From the NCBI RefSeq assembly GCF_037126465.1, contig NC_088202.1:120542123-120606122 (forward strand): 64,000 nt of DNA, given 5' to 3'. This document shows, piece by piece, positions 20,552 to 32,600 of this stretch (within the stretch, counting starts at the first letter, position 1; the number at the start of each line of letters is the position of its first letter). The notes under the pieces were generated by a model. That model ran no database searches, had not been told where the DNA came from, and saw only the letters and a list, made by a program, of their open reading frames with translations. The position numbers and the translations under genes are program-made. Origin of the DNA: Ornithodoros turicata (taxonomy: Eukaryota > Arthropoda > Arachnida > Ixodida > Argasidae).

Positions 20552-21973
20552 CGAGAGCGTGAAACCTCACTGTATTGCGGTTTAGCTACGTGTCCTATAC
20601 ACAGAGCGTACTTGCTCGACGCTACGTTTTACTGCTACATGTACTGCTAAGGTGCGACCACAGCCGCAACGTTCCTATACTATGATGCTTCAGGCCGTTT
20701 CATCACACTAACAATAGTTCGTCGCCGTAACTACTTATGTACAGCAACTGTTTCAACCGGCGACGAAAAAAAAAGACAGACGGAGCAATAAGACCATGAG
20801 AGCAACGTCTGCTCCTTATCATTCGATGACGTTAATAACAAAATAGCCAAAAAGCAGACGACTGGATGTCCAAGTGACTTGATGTTGTTGGGATAGCTTC
20901 ACTGCTTTTACTTTATTCTGCCTTCCTTACATGGCTTTACGAGTTCTCAAAAGTACGCACGAGCGTGCGTTGACATACGGGGTGAAGCAAGTGAAGCTGC
21001 TCTGTTCGTGCTTGAAATATGAGGAACGGCGTAATTAAGAATGTTATGAGGCTGGAGACCTCATGGAATCTGGAAGGGGAATCTTTTGGAATGGAATCTT
21101 TTTCCATTAAACTTTCTAGCCAACAGGTAAGCCATTAGGGTGTCATTAACATTACGGGGTCGGATGAAAGTTGTATGTATGTGCTCTCAATGGCTAGTGG
21201 AAACTTCCAGTCGCCAAACGCAGGCGAACAACTTAAGGGAACACAGAAAAGGCTTCAGTCACTACCTCTTTTAAAAAACGAAGCCGTTAACTTGACGGCT
21301 AAAAGGCACCATGCGAAGTGGTTCATTCTACAGGTGCATAACCATCGCAGAATTGGATTTTAAAAATCGTGACCCTGCGGAACGGTGGCAACGCACGCAA
21401 CTAGCCACACGAGTTGCTGTGACGTCATTATGGTAAAACCCGCTAATTGGTTTGAAGAGACGTCGTCTGCTACACAGGGAACTAACTGGGAGCGAAACGA
21501 AAAAAAAAAAAAAGGAAGTGTGGAAAGCGCCGGCATCGATTGGAGCGCGGCCTCTCTTGTAACCGTAATGACATCACCGATGACGTTTTTCGTCCTCGTT
21601 TCACGCTGAAGAGCGGGTTGACCGGGAACGCGCTTGTCGACGTTCGTGTCGTGTGCGTGTTTTTCTTGTAAGAAATATATTGCATACAGAGATTTGTGTG
21701 TGTGTGTGTGTGTGTATGTGTGTGTGCGTGTGTTGGTTGTCAAGTCAAGTCCACGTCCTTTCATAATACATCCGAAACAGAAACACTTTTGAATGGGTTT
21801 CGGAAAGGATTGGATTGAGAACAAAAGAAAGGACAGGAAAAGACTAGGACGTTAGCCAAGTGGCAACGAGCGGACTTACAACCCTTCTACATGGTTGTTG
21901 TTCGCGAGAGCTGATGGTCCTTCGATGTCTTTCGTGTGATGACCTTCGAGTCTATGGTTCAGTAGATAGAGTG
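20552..21973. other. Non-coding interval
   Basis: I see no gene. The only notable element is a TG microsatellite at about 21694-21732 (tgtgtg... with tatg and cgtg interruptions). The longest open frames here have no domain signature. Confidence 0.4.
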
Positions 21974-22134
21974 AACCCTCGATTTATGAACGGGTAACCT
22001 TTTCTAAAATAATCTTTCATAAATCGAGGGATGCATAAATCGAGCAAATGTACAAAGGGGAAGTGTCTTGTCCCAGAGGGCACCGTTCATAAAGCGAGGG
22101 AATTCGTAAATGGAAGGTTCATAAATCGAGGGTT
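21974..22134. repeat. 161-bp inverted-repeat MITE
   Basis: The ends AACCCTCGATTTATGAACG and GTTCATAAATCGAGGGTT are inverse, and the motif recurs internally (tttcataaatcgaggg, gttcataaagcgaggg). The TIR resembles pogo/Tigger-type ends by eye. No clear TA duplication was found. Confidence 0.55.
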
Positions 22135-22428
22135 AATTGTGTACACCAGTAACCAGTCTGCGGAAAAACACAGTGATTGTGATAGAATCACTAGCAGATC
22201 ACAGTGCTTCCTATTCTACAACAATGCTCAGCTACAACAATGCTTTGTTCTCGTTCTCCTCCTTGTGAACTTCGACATCATCCTCAACAAATGTGGGATT
22301 AGTGCGAATTGCAACCTAGACAGATGACTTTCTATGTAGGAGAAAGAATGAAATGAAAACGATACAAGAACGCTTTAGTGCCGGGGAAACCCGGAATTTG
22401 TTCCTTATTCGAAGGGCCTACGAAGAGG

Positions 22429-23979
22429 CAGGGGTGGGAAGTAATAGTAATACTTTGTATTATAATACTATTACTGTAATACTTTTGTGCATTTGTATTA
22501 TGTACTATAATACTCATTTTCGAAATGTATTTGTATCCGTATTACAATACACAAAATCGAGGTATTACATGCATTATAATACTTTTAAAGGTGTAATACT
22601 TTTCCAGAGGTCGTAGGTCCGACCTGCTGAGTGCCATTGTCACGGTCCTTGAACGGCACTTAGTTCGCGTACCAGGGACCGTATTCCCTATTTGGGAGGT
22701 AAAGTGAAAACACACGTATGATGTATCCCGTCCATACCTTCCCCGACACCTTTGCAGCCTTACGGCTATGCAACATGTGTTTTCCCTTAAAGGACACCCA
22801 GGTTGTAAGGTCACGGCATTCGTCGGCATGGATCCCTCAAAGGGGCATATGTGCACCCCGACGTCACCTCCACGAACGGTCAGCTTTGAGCCGCGTATCA
22901 AGCGCAGCGGCAAAGTTGACATCAGCATTGAGTTGATGTGAGCAAGTATATCTCGTTCGTCTGCATAATTTGTGCATCAGACTCTTCTGTGAGTTTTTGT
23001 GCCGTGCCTGCAAGCCTCCTTCCGTCGCGGCAACTCCCTCGGTTACATCTCAACAAGCATCTGAACATCGACAGCCCCCATCAGGAACCACCGGACCTAC
23101 CGTAATATAAGTTTATTTCATCCTTCCCGAACTATACAGTCATCATTGTCTGTGTTGGCTGCCAACGTTACTTGTTTGTTTGTATAAATGTTTTGTTTGA
23201 AATTGTATACGAGTGGAGTTGTGTGATTGTTCACTGATCGGCGATAAGCAGCGAGATCTCTATCCCAACATTGTCAGGGTGTGGGATTCTCCTACTCATC
23301 CGTCCCTCTGTTCACACTCGGGTGTGACAGCCATTTATCTGTAATTTTTCCTGTCCTTCAAACATTTGGACATGAGCAAGGCTCCTATTTTTCCCTGTCC
23401 CAAATTATCCCAATCGGAGTAACCTCGCGGTCAGAAGTTACCGGAGGCTTGCCATCCAATTACAAGTCCTTTGTCGTATATGAAAGAGTGCGTAAAGTTC
23501 AGTCACCCCTGTCTGCGGTTGCACTATGGACAGTCGCACACTTTTGAACGGCCCACATTTTATCGTCCAGATTGGACGAAATCAAGACTCTGCCACACTG
23601 AGGGCAAGCTGTTCACCGTGATCGAATTGATCAGCGTTATCTCATCATACTCGAAGAGGTCATGCACTATAGAGGACTTCCCTTTGAGACCATGCTACAA
23701 ATGTAAGCACCTGAAATAAAACGTGATTGAGAATGACTGTCTCGATAAGTACTGCTCTTGAATTGAATGAATTGAATATATTTCTGCTTTTCTTTTCTTT
23801 GTCTTAAAGTCACGTATCAATGTATTACTAGTATTATTTGTGTAGTACACTCAAGTATTAGTATTATGTACTACAATACCTCAGAATCAAAGTATTACGT
23901 AGCATTATAATACCGATTTCTAGGAAGTATCATGCATTAGTATTATAATACAAAATATGGGTATTACTGCCCTCCCCTG
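22429..23979. mobile_element. 1.55-kb non-autonomous hAT-like element
   Basis: Termini are CAGGGGTGGGAAGTAAT at 22429 and the inverse of CAGGGGAGGGCAGTAAT at 23979. They are flanked by 8-bp duplications CGAAGAGG (22421-22428) and CAAAGAGG (23980-23987), 7 of 8 matching. The YARNG-type start and 8-bp duplication fit hAT elements. Both subterminal regions (22440-22610 and 23815-23970) are dense in GTATTA/TAATAC motifs, likely transposase-binding. The interior has no recognisable transposase. Confidence 0.75.
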
Positions 23980-24029
23980 CAAAGAGGCAATTCTTCTTGA
24001 TACTAATACTACTTCAGAGCTTTACGTCG

Positions 24030-24192
24030 CCAGATAACAGTGGTCATGAGCCACGCCACAGTGGTCGGGTCTGCGGATTGATTTTGCCCACCTGAGGGTT
24101 TTTTAACGTGTTTGAGCAGCTTGTACCCTTTCACCAGGTTGCCGCCGTCCTCGGCCGGGTTTGAACCCACGATCTTGGGATCAGCAGGCGGA
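24030..24192 (-). repeat. tRNA-derived SINE (minus strand)
   Basis: On the minus strand the sequence reads GATCCCAAGATCGTGGGTTC followed by AAACCCGGCCGAGG, a pol III B box (GGGTTCAAACC) in a tRNA-like head. The tail ends 'gtggctcatgaccactgttatctggcgacgtaaagc'. It lies about 310 bp upstream of Kunitz gene 2. Confidence 0.65.
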
Positions 24193-24505
24193 GCCACCGG
24201 GGCAGGCGGAATTCTGTTTGATACGCGCTAATATATGCGATTACGGTTGCCGAGACGGCTACACGTGGGATATAACGCACACACGCCTCCGTATATGCGG
24301 AATAACCTACATGACCACGAATCGCCCGCATGTTCTTTCTATCAGAAACAGAAGGTCGGCCTATTGCGGGATCTGATTTGCTGCAGGGTTCGAAACAGGA
24401 AATCGAAGTTCCTTCCGTCTCCATGCCACATATCAAGCGTTCCGCGACACTTTCACTATTGAAACCTGCTACTGAGAACGCACGAACCGTTGGGAAGGAC
24501 CTGCA

Positions 24506-24981
24506 ATGACACGAGGAACAGCACTTCTCTGTTTGGCCCTTCTGGCTGCTGCCCTCGCTTTGGGTAAGTGAGAGGTATTATTATGATAAAATAATAAGAC
24601 TGTTTCCAGCCAAAAAGCTGTCTCTGAGGTTATTTGCACTAAAGTATCCCTTCTTGCGTAACATCATAATATGTAACGGCAACCCTGTGAGCAGCATAAC
24701 AGTGCACAGCAAAACGTACAGGACGTTCTCGTCAGTTGTAACTGTAGATCACTTTTTTCTTCCTTTGTAATGCAGGAACTGCCAGAAGTCCCCCATATAC
24801 AGGTGATAAGCCGAGGTACTGCTCCTTGCCCGCCGAAAGCGGCCTCTGTTACGCATATATGCCCCGCTACTACTACGCAACTGACGTCAAAGACTGCGTC
24901 GAGTTCGTCTACGGCGGCTGCGGAGGCAACGACAACCGTTTCGATACCTATGAAGAATGCACCGCTCGCTGCCGCAACTGA
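24506..24981 (+). CDS. Secreted single-Kunitz-domain protein 2 (two exons)
   Basis: Exon 1 is 24506-24563, intron 24564-24775 (GTAAGTG...TTTGTAATGCAG, phase 1), exon 2 24776-24981 ending TGA, giving 87 residues. Exon 1 encodes a classic signal peptide (MTRGTALLCLALLAAALALG). Exon 2 has one complete Kunitz domain with C-x8-C-x15-C-x7-C-x12-C-x3-C spacing and the CVEFVYGGC core. P1 is Tyr with Ala at P1', as in gene 1, to which it is most similar (GDKP.YC.LP.ESG.CYAY). The tract just before Cys1 is short and basic, and nothing follows the domain except two residues. It is likely a secreted protease inhibitor or a Kunitz-fold effector; the target cannot be predicted. Confidence 0.94.
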
Positions 24982-25180
24982 CATGATTGCCTCTATAAAA
25001 CTGACTGCATGTACTACCTCTAGTGTGTTCCACTTTTCGCTCGTACAGCCATGTATAGGCCTTTGGACGCCTTACAGTTGTGTCTCGCTTGTACACGTAT
25101 AATCGACCCGTTGATATCACAAACTAGTCCTGCTTGCGCAAGGAGCAAACAATATGACTCGTCGCTTTGTATGACGGTAT

Positions 25181-25186
25181 AATAAA
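25181..25186 (+). terminator. Polyadenylation signal of Kunitz gene 2
   Basis: AATAAA lies 200 bp after the stop codon and is followed by 'cttacatacgttgtgtgcaatgcattgtgtc', a GT-rich downstream element. The TATAATAAACTTACA context closely matches that of gene 1 (CTAATAAACTTACA). Confidence 0.8.
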
Positions 25187-25199
25187 CTTACATACGTTG

Positions 25200-26394
25200 T
25201 GTGCAATGCATTGTGTCTCCTTTCTGCCTTTCGGCTTTTAGAACGGCAGGCCAACTTAATTACTCATGAAGTCCGGTACCTCCTAAGCAGTTTCCTTCTT
25301 CAGTGAAACGTTTCCGTTCCGTTCACTCAGCTGGAGAGCAAGACGTATCAGCTAAGACGTAGCACTTGTGCTGACCTTCGTGCGAACCTTCGACGTCAGC
25401 AGAGCCAGTACGGAATCCTACAGAGCTCTCCCCAGTGGCTGTCTCCCACACGTCTTTCTCGCAATGTCCAAGGTGAGTGCATGGGACATCATGTTCTAGA
25501 CACCGTGCTATAGGTCTGTACTAGACTCTGAAGCGACACTCTGGGTGTGAAGGATTGTTCGCATGGTCTGGCGGATGCGCACAGATAGCAATATCCCTTG
25601 GGGTGAAGCTGTTCTCCAGTACCAGACTAAAGTTGGAATGCGTGTAAATGGACCTACTTCCATAGGTACGCTTCTCCACTGGGTGACAGTGCACATAAGC
25701 TAAATTATAAACCTTCAAAGAATAGAGGCACACTTAGTTTTCCGTTATGCCTGTTGCCAAGCGAAATACATTAAAAATGCTTTACGTTAAAATGACCACA
25801 GGGGCAAAATGTACGAGCTACGGGCAGATGTGTCTCAAACAGCGATATTGTCTAGAGCCGACCACAAGTTAGGTTCCTGTAATAATGCTCCAATAAGGCT
25901 ATCTTTTTTTTGTGTGTGTATTGTTGACTCTATGAGATGAGCCTACATTACCGCTATCTTACCGCTCTACTAACATACTTCAGTGTCGTAACGGGAGGAC
26001 CTCAATATTCCCGGTTGCGAAATCCCCGAACTCGAAATTCACGTTCTCGACTGTGTATTCGCATCAAAGCGGAACCAGAGATACCAGGAGAATGCTCGAT
26101 TGCTTCGTAAGATGATATGCCGTGTTTAAAAACACAATATCCCTAGTTAACCACTCAAATTCACGGGTTTTTGATGATCTGTCCAAGTGATTCTAGTGAA
26201 GGAAAGCCACATTTTAGTGACCGTTAGGCTTAGCAGGGCGGACACGACGCTACAGCACGTTGGCTAGTTTATTATATTAGGTTAGTCCAAGTTCACTGTT
26301 TGCATACCCATGTCCAGGTTAATCTAAGTTCGCTGTCGGCAGTATCCCGCGCGCGACTGTGCGTTTTATAGTCAGATACATTTCTTTACATTAG
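25200..26394. other. Intergenic with a repeat shared with 27.4 kb
   Basis: About 25550-25660 (ggattgttcgcatggtctggcgg... to ...agactaaagttggaatg) matches 27437-27525 at roughly 75-80 percent by eye, in direct orientation. No gene is visible in either copy. Confidence 0.45.
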
Positions 26395-26545
26395 TTTTTT
26401 TTTTTTTTTTTTTTTTTTTGCAACAGGGATTTCGACCACTTTATTTCGAGGCACACCAGTCTTATCCACTTTATCTTAGAAACAAAACATAATACCAAAC
26501 ATCCTGGTGATGCCGGAAGGCAAAAGGAAAACATTTTGAAAACAA
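26395..26545 (-). pseudogene. Retrocopied mRNA 3' end with poly(A) tail
   Basis: A run of 25 T at 26395-26419 is the poly(A) tail of a minus-strand insertion. Before it, on the minus strand, 'cctcgAAATAAAGTGG' supplies a poly(A) signal ~18 bases before the tail, the spacing of a genuine mRNA end. Upstream sequence to ~26545 would be 3' UTR. The parental gene cannot be identified, and no flanking duplication was found. Confidence 0.5.
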
Positions 26546-26560
26546 AATTGATTTTCCATA

Positions 26561-26720
26561 ATCATCCCTTTCTCATCCCTTCCGCAAGAGCAATAATGGG
26601 GCAGTGTACCGCAATAGCGGCGGTGAATGGCCCGCCACATCATCATACCGTCTGTCCGTCTGTCTGTCTGTCTGTCTGTTCGTTTGTCTGCGTGCGCGCG
26701 TGTGTGTGTGTGTGTGGCTG
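26561..26720 (+). mobile_element. 5'-truncated LINE 3' tail and microsatellite
   Basis: The segment from 'atcatccctttctcatcccttccgcaagag' to 'gcggtgaatgg.cc..cacatcatcat' is ~85 percent like 868-960 at the end of the RNase H LINE. It then runs into CTGT and GT repeats, the place where such LINEs usually end. It is a dead 3' fragment of the same family. Confidence 0.75.
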
Positions 26721-28855
26721 GCTTCCTGTAATATGCCTCAGGTGCGATATTTATAGTGGACGCTTGCTCAACTGCACCTACGCATACATTACCGTATCAG
26801 TACAGCAGGTATCAAGCAAAAACAGGGGTCCCGTCCCCACAAGTTACATGCGTACGTAATGCCATTACAATTGCATTAAGCTGCAATATAATGGCGATGA
26901 GTTTTTTTAGGAGAAAATACTCAGTCACAAAAGGGTCGTGCTTTCTCTTGCATGGTCATGTATTGACATCAAAGTGGATGGCAGGTCATTGACGCCGCTA
27001 TTTCAGATTAGTGTCAGTAGCCAACGTTGATGTACTGGCATGTGCTGGGTAGCAGGCTCAGTGTATTGTTCCACTCCCTGGTGAACACAAGAATGCGGAT
27101 CTGAAGGAGACCTTGTGACCACAAAGGTTTACATCTCAGACTGATGTCAGCATCCGACACAAGAGCCGCCGCTATTGAAGTCTAGAGCCCTCTTTTGTAC
27201 TCTTGACCGATTAGATGAGTCATGAAAATACTGAGCCTGTAACACCCCTTACTGACACCCTCAACTGCCATAGAACCCTTGCACTGCCACTTTCGTGATT
27301 TTTTTTTTTTTTTTGTTCTTACCCTTACCCTTTCTCTCCCAAGTCATGTTCTTACGTTGTATAGCTGAATGATTTCAGTGTATTGCCATCTAGTAAGGAA
27401 TCCACCTATGAAAGTAGGCCCCTTTACACGGATTGTTCGCACGGTCTTGCAGGTTCGCACAGCAATCCTTGCTGGGATGGAGTTGTTCTCGAGTATGTGG
27501 GCTAGAGTTGGAATAATGTAAATGATTTCAGATTGTATTGTAAAAGTAAGGGCACCTTCCTCCTACCTGGAAAATGGTGTGTATTCACATCAAGTAGGAG
27601 AACTACCTATGGCGCTAGTCCCCTTTACACCGACGGGAACTCTACCTTGCATTGCTATACTTGGAGGATGGAAACTACACATATGGGGATCTTACGTGTC
27701 AGATAAGAACGCTCCCAATTATATTGCTTTTCATACGTGCCATACTCCGAACAACAAAAAAAGTTAATATGATAGATTAATGTGAGTAGCCAGCAGTAAT
27801 GAGCTGGGCCTTGGGCCTTGTGGCCACAAAAGCCAGTACACCATCATCATGTGAACCAGCCCGAGGCGAACAGTCCGGAGGAGTGCCATGCAAAATATCC
27901 ATACGGAAAGGGGTTGATAAATAGCAGTTTTCTGTCTTGGTATCAGAGTCAGACACACAAAAAGTTCAGGTGTTTTCACATATCATTCAAAAAGCGGTGA
28001 CTACGAGTTACAATGAACATCAATCAACTGCACAATTTCTCGTGCGCTCGTTAGAAGTGCACAAAATGGTTAGTTCGGATATGTCCCGGATGTCCTGGAG
28101 CGATTACAACGTAACAGCGACGGGGGCAATACACTTCCTCGTCACCAAACAGTCTGCTGTGCACGTGCTCTCTAGCAGAAACCCCATCAGGTAACACAAG
28201 CTTCACATAACATTCTCAATTCAAATCTAATTGGCAGTCCCCGGAGGTACGTTCACTCGTGCAGCTTTCTGCGTGAATGTTATTCCCCTTGCATCAGACC
28301 AATAACAATTTCACGTAAACGTAGCAATAACGCTTGGAAACCAGCCTGTCACGCCTTATGCTAATCCTTAACACGGTTATCTGTGTCTGCTGCACACTCG
28401 AATACAAATTACGAGTTAACTAGTTTCGTGTGCGGTCTAGCCGAAGGCCGGCTTCCGGGGAAATGAAAGTGCCAGTCAGCTTCAAAACAACATTTGCTCG
28501 TTATCACAGTACCTTATATTAGAAGCAATGTCAGTTTCTGCACTGCAATATGCAGACAGACATAAGACGGAACGGAAAATCACATGTGGCCGAAGGCACC
28601 CCTCACCTTGATAATCTTAGCTTGGTTAGTGCACTTTACTGGCATGCGGTCTGGAAAACCGAAATTGCTCAGCATCCTTCCATTGAGTTGCCATTCGGGT
28701 AGGGGCCAGAAAAATCTTCGCTGCGCGAAAAGTGCACTTCTATCAGAAAGCTATTGATTTTTCGTGTAAAAACAGATGTGAGATGTTAGGAATGATGACT
28801 CACTCTGTGGACGTACTTCCTCACAGCACACAAAGAAGGCTAGTACCGCGTGCAA
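26721..28855. other. Non-coding interval
   Basis: No gene is supported. It contains the second copy of the 25.5-kb repeat (27437-27525), a T-run (27300-27314), and 'atgaaagtaggcccctttacac' repeated in altered form at 27600-27635. Open frames are short and without domain signatures. Confidence 0.4.
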
Positions 28856-29475
28856 CCCAAGCAGCACAATCTACTTAACATGCAAGTGCATAAGGTGGAC
28901 GGGTGGTTTCAACTTTCAAGGTTGTTTTCTTCATCTTGAACTGACGACGCTGCAGCACACACCACATACTGGACAGACATACAGGAAACAACCATCCCCG
29001 TGAATTGCCAACTGGTTTATTGAAAATAAATTTTCCTGCTGACCTACCCTGCGACAAAAAAAAAAGGAAGAAATCAAATCAAGCCCTACGAGCTCAAGAT
29101 AAGCTATCTCTTCAGGCGTGATAGCCAGAGAGGGAACGCTTGTATGCACTTATCGGAAACAGTATATTGTGATGTGGTATGCCTCCAAAAGTTCCCCATG
29201 CAGCACAATGTACTGAAAGTCGAATGCAATAGGGGTGGACGCTATTTGTCTTATCAATGTTCTTTTGTTTCACGGGTCTGTTCAAGGCCTTCCACCTACC
29301 CGTCCACGCCTATTGCACTCGACTTTCAGTACATTGTGCTGCCTGGGTCCTTTCGCCTGCGTTCCCAAAAACATCCGAAAACGGTTATTTGCTCAAATAG
29401 GCGGTCATGGTTTGTTTTCCGTATGTCTCTCAGGTATGTGGTGTTTGTTCCAGCATCGCAAGTTAATATGTATCA
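28856..29475. repeat. Composite inverted repeat around fold-back copy 2
   Basis: The inner unit 29195-29347 is copy 2 of the CCC.AGCAGCACAATGTAC fold-back. A partial arm lies at 28858-28905 (cccaagcagcacaat...aaggtggacgggtgg). Segment 28940-29010 is inversely similar to 29400-29460 (ggttgtttcctgtatgtct.tc..gtatgtggtgt.tg). The whole is probably a larger element or two nested fold-backs. Confidence 0.55.
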
Positions 29476-29954
29476 ACTATCCCAAGCATCGACATTAGTT
29501 GTTTTCTTCGTGGGCAGCTCCGCGAATGGAAGTACTTCACTGACAATATACCTGCTAACCAGCCCCAGGGGTATCCCGAAATTCCGGAGTTAGGAATCCA
29601 GAGGTTCACTATTCCAGATGTTCAACCCGCAAATCGCCACACCCTGCTGCCAGCACCACCTGGAACACACGCTGGGGTGCCGGAGGGCGGACGACGCGAA
29701 AACGACCTTCGCAGCTCCATTATCATGCTCATATCATTGAGAGATACTCGATAAAAGCGATTCCTGTTTTACCAGTACGAAAAACAGAAATAGCTTTCAA
29801 AATTGTTCGGTTTATGCAACTTCTTTACCCAAGTACCAACGTCCGCGGAGACGATAGCACTCGCCAATAAACGCAAAGTTACTGTTGCTTATTTTCCTGT
29901 ACTCATTTGATATACTCGTGCGAAGTCAAATAAAAAATTTCACTTCCAATTCTA

Positions 29955-30870
29955 GTTCGAGAAATCAACAGGGGAATCACTGTGATCCTTGAACGAACTT
30001 CTCCCGCGCAAATCAGCCCCTGCATCATATTGCACCTGACAGATGGCGCAACGCATGCGTCTATTGGCTCCCTAGTCTATATTCAATAGTAACGATGCGC
30101 GACAGCAGTTTAGATAGTTGTCGTCTGGAAAGGTTCAGCAAGGTCACTGGTATGTCGCAAGCGCCGCATTTCGTAATATGTATACGTGAGGACTTCTCAT
30201 ACTCTTTCCATCGTTCTTTTCTTGTGCTTCAGACTAGAGATGCGAAGCCCCCCCCCCCCCCCAAAAAAAAGAAAAAAACAACAACAAATTTTGGGGAAAA
30301 ACTCAGTTTCTTTTCGTTTTTTTTTTCCTCGTCTACGGAAAAATAGCCCAAAATTTCCAGGTGACAAAATTCAAAAATGTTAATTTTCGTGCCTTTGATG
30401 CGTCCCATCCCGCCAACAGTGCCTTAGGTGCCTCTAATCCGCCACCAACCACCAACTTAGAGCTCCGTCTGGCCGCTCCAAGCGATCGCCATCGCGTTCA
30501 TATAATGTCGGAGTTCTGGTCGGAGTGGACGGGTTGTTCTAAATACCTATCGCTGAGTAGACACCAGTCTCATGGGATGCTCTGCTCTGCATTTATGCCT
30601 AGAGGATGAACATTACTAAAGCTTCTACCTCATTGTATGCTGTGGTTTGGCCGGCAATGCTTCGACTCAGCAGTAACCACGTTTGTTTCCATTTTTTCCA
30701 ATTTTTCGGAACCCCCCCCGAAAAAACCCGTTTTTTTTCGAGCGATTCAAAATTTCCGGAAATTTTCCATCTCTACGTCCGACCCACATGACGTGCTTGC
30801 TTCGAAATAAGGACAGCAAGTGCCCCGTGGCACAATCAGTCCAGAGGAAGTGTTTAAAAACACAAGAATG
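29955..30870 (+). repeat. Dispersed repeat, copy B, interrupted by a hAT MITE
   Basis: It is homologous to copy A at 20008-20551. Sequence before 30235 and after 30783 joins to match copy A without a gap, which gives the MITE insertion point exactly. It extends further upstream than copy A, sharing 'gtgatccttgaacgaacttctcccg' with about 4067. Confidence 0.7.
30235..30775 (+). mobile_element. 541-bp hAT-type MITE, copy 1
   Basis: Ends are TAGAGATGCG and its partner CATCTCTA, with target duplications CTTCAGAC (30227-30234) and CGTCCGAC (30776-30783), 6 of 8 matching. The uninterrupted site occurs in copy A near 20427-20445 (cttcagac|ccacatgac). A second copy in inverse orientation at 47610-48115 has a perfect 8-bp duplication. 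The interior encodes nothing recognisable; poly(C) and poly(T) tracts lie near the ends. Confidence 0.85.
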
Positions 30871-31204
30871 AATACAATAACTATCTTGCGCCTCCGAATT
30901 TCTTCTCAGCCTTCCCTTTTATACGTTTTATTTTTCGTGCTTTTCTCACCACCCAACAGCTAGTTTCTTTGGCGTGTATACCGCGTTCATTGGCGCATTG
31001 TACAATCGCAGAACACAAACACTAGATACATTTGACACTCCTTTCAAGATAGATGTGTAACGTGGCACACCAGCCACTGTAGATACACAATTCGATGCAC
31101 TAAAAGCGCCAGCATACATGCTAGTTGAACTGACCACAAAGTGTAGCAGGCTGCAAAAGTGGGTTGAAATGGAAAACATCAACACGCTCAACGATTGCGA
31201 TAGG

Positions 31205-32600
31205 CTTACCTACAAAACAAATCACCAAGTTGCAGAATTCCTCTTGTAGTTGTAAAAGTTGTAGACACAAGATACCGTAGGACTCCTACCTTGCACCCCA
31301 AAGTACCTGTCCTCAGACCTCGACACGCCTTACATAGTGCCGCCAGCCTTTTCCCTCGCCGCCGCGATGGTTATTGCCGAATCCACCCACGTGACCGTGA
31401 TCCACTATATTCCCTCCATTTATTTATTCCTTTGGTTATCTCTTGTACATGTAATATGCCATAGATCACTGGCCCAGTTGACTAAAATACTACAGCCTGA
31501 CGTCTGTGTTTTCAAATCAAATTATTGTATACCTGAGAATTTATTGTCCCTACATAGGAAAACTTTGTAGAGGAGGTGGCATCCCTCTACATTTGGTGAC
31601 TCGAACGAAGAACACCATGTTCGGCGCAATTCGGCCCAATACCATCCCAAATTTCCGCAAGACCGCATTCGAAGCATCCACCGCGGCTCACTCATCGCAA
31701 CCCCCGGCCGCTCAACACCATGGTTCGCTCATCCACACCGCTCAGTTCGCCATGGTCGCACACTCCTCGTCACGTCGCTACACGCTTCGTGATGGCACTC
31801 TTCGGGCTTCCCCCAGCGGCACCTTCACGAGCATCACGCTCCCGTACCGGTCACGATACGCCGCTGCCGACTGCACTACCCCATCCGCATCGTCATGACA
31901 GTCCCAAGAACCCTGCCCGCCTCGCCTTCCCATCAGGCTTCGATACAGGATGCTGGCAGCCCCTCCAATTCCTGTCAAGAGGCACCGGGACCAACGTTTT
32001 ACTGAGTTCTACTCCCGGTCTCCTGCCTGTTCTCCGTTTCGGCCCGCCCGCCCCTGGAACCCTTCAGGCCAGCTCTTGTCCGCACCATTCATCCCGCCAC
32101 TTCTGCCCACTCAGCACAAGACGCAAGTCCAGCTGTCCCTGTTCCACGTGTCGCCCTTCTTCCTCCTCTTCACATATCGACGCGGACGTCAACCGCTAGC
32201 TCTACACCCTTCCGCGTCTGAGGAAGGGAGTGATGTGGCGGCCCGTCGAAGACAATGAAGACGTGCCTCTGTTGACGCGCGCCACTCCGCTTACCAGCCA
32301 GTTCTACCGGCACCGTCCTAGCGTGAGGCCACGTCTATCTGCCCGCTGGGACATTCCATCATCGCCGATCAGGACTCATGTAGAGGAACACCACCTCCTC
32401 TACAACTTTTTTCGCTTTATTCGCTTTATAATTGTCTATGTACGCATATCTGTACACACAGTAGTTTCTGTACCATCCAGGATCGTCTGCACAGGTAATC
32501 TCACGCGAGTTTACATAAATCTGCATTTTTCGCACAGCGTTAACACAGCGGGCCCAATTGGCGTTGAAGGAAAATAGCGGCGTTGCCTGGTTACGTGAGG
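31205..32600 (+). mobile_element. Gypsy-like LTR retrotransposon remnant
   Basis: At 31587-31605 the sequence ...CTCTACA|TTTGGTGACTCGAACG resembles an LTR end followed by the TTTGGTGAC primer-binding region of Gypsy/Mag-type elements. An ATG nearby (31618) opens a Pro/Ser/Thr-rich gag-like frame of 93 residues. At about 32218-32240 'gaggaagggagtgatgtggcggcc' looks like a polypurine tract plus the start of a 3' LTR. The pol region is absent, so a large internal deletion is implied. LTR boundaries are not secure; TGTAGAGGAGGTGG occurs at 31567 and inverted at 32405. Confidence 0.4.
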
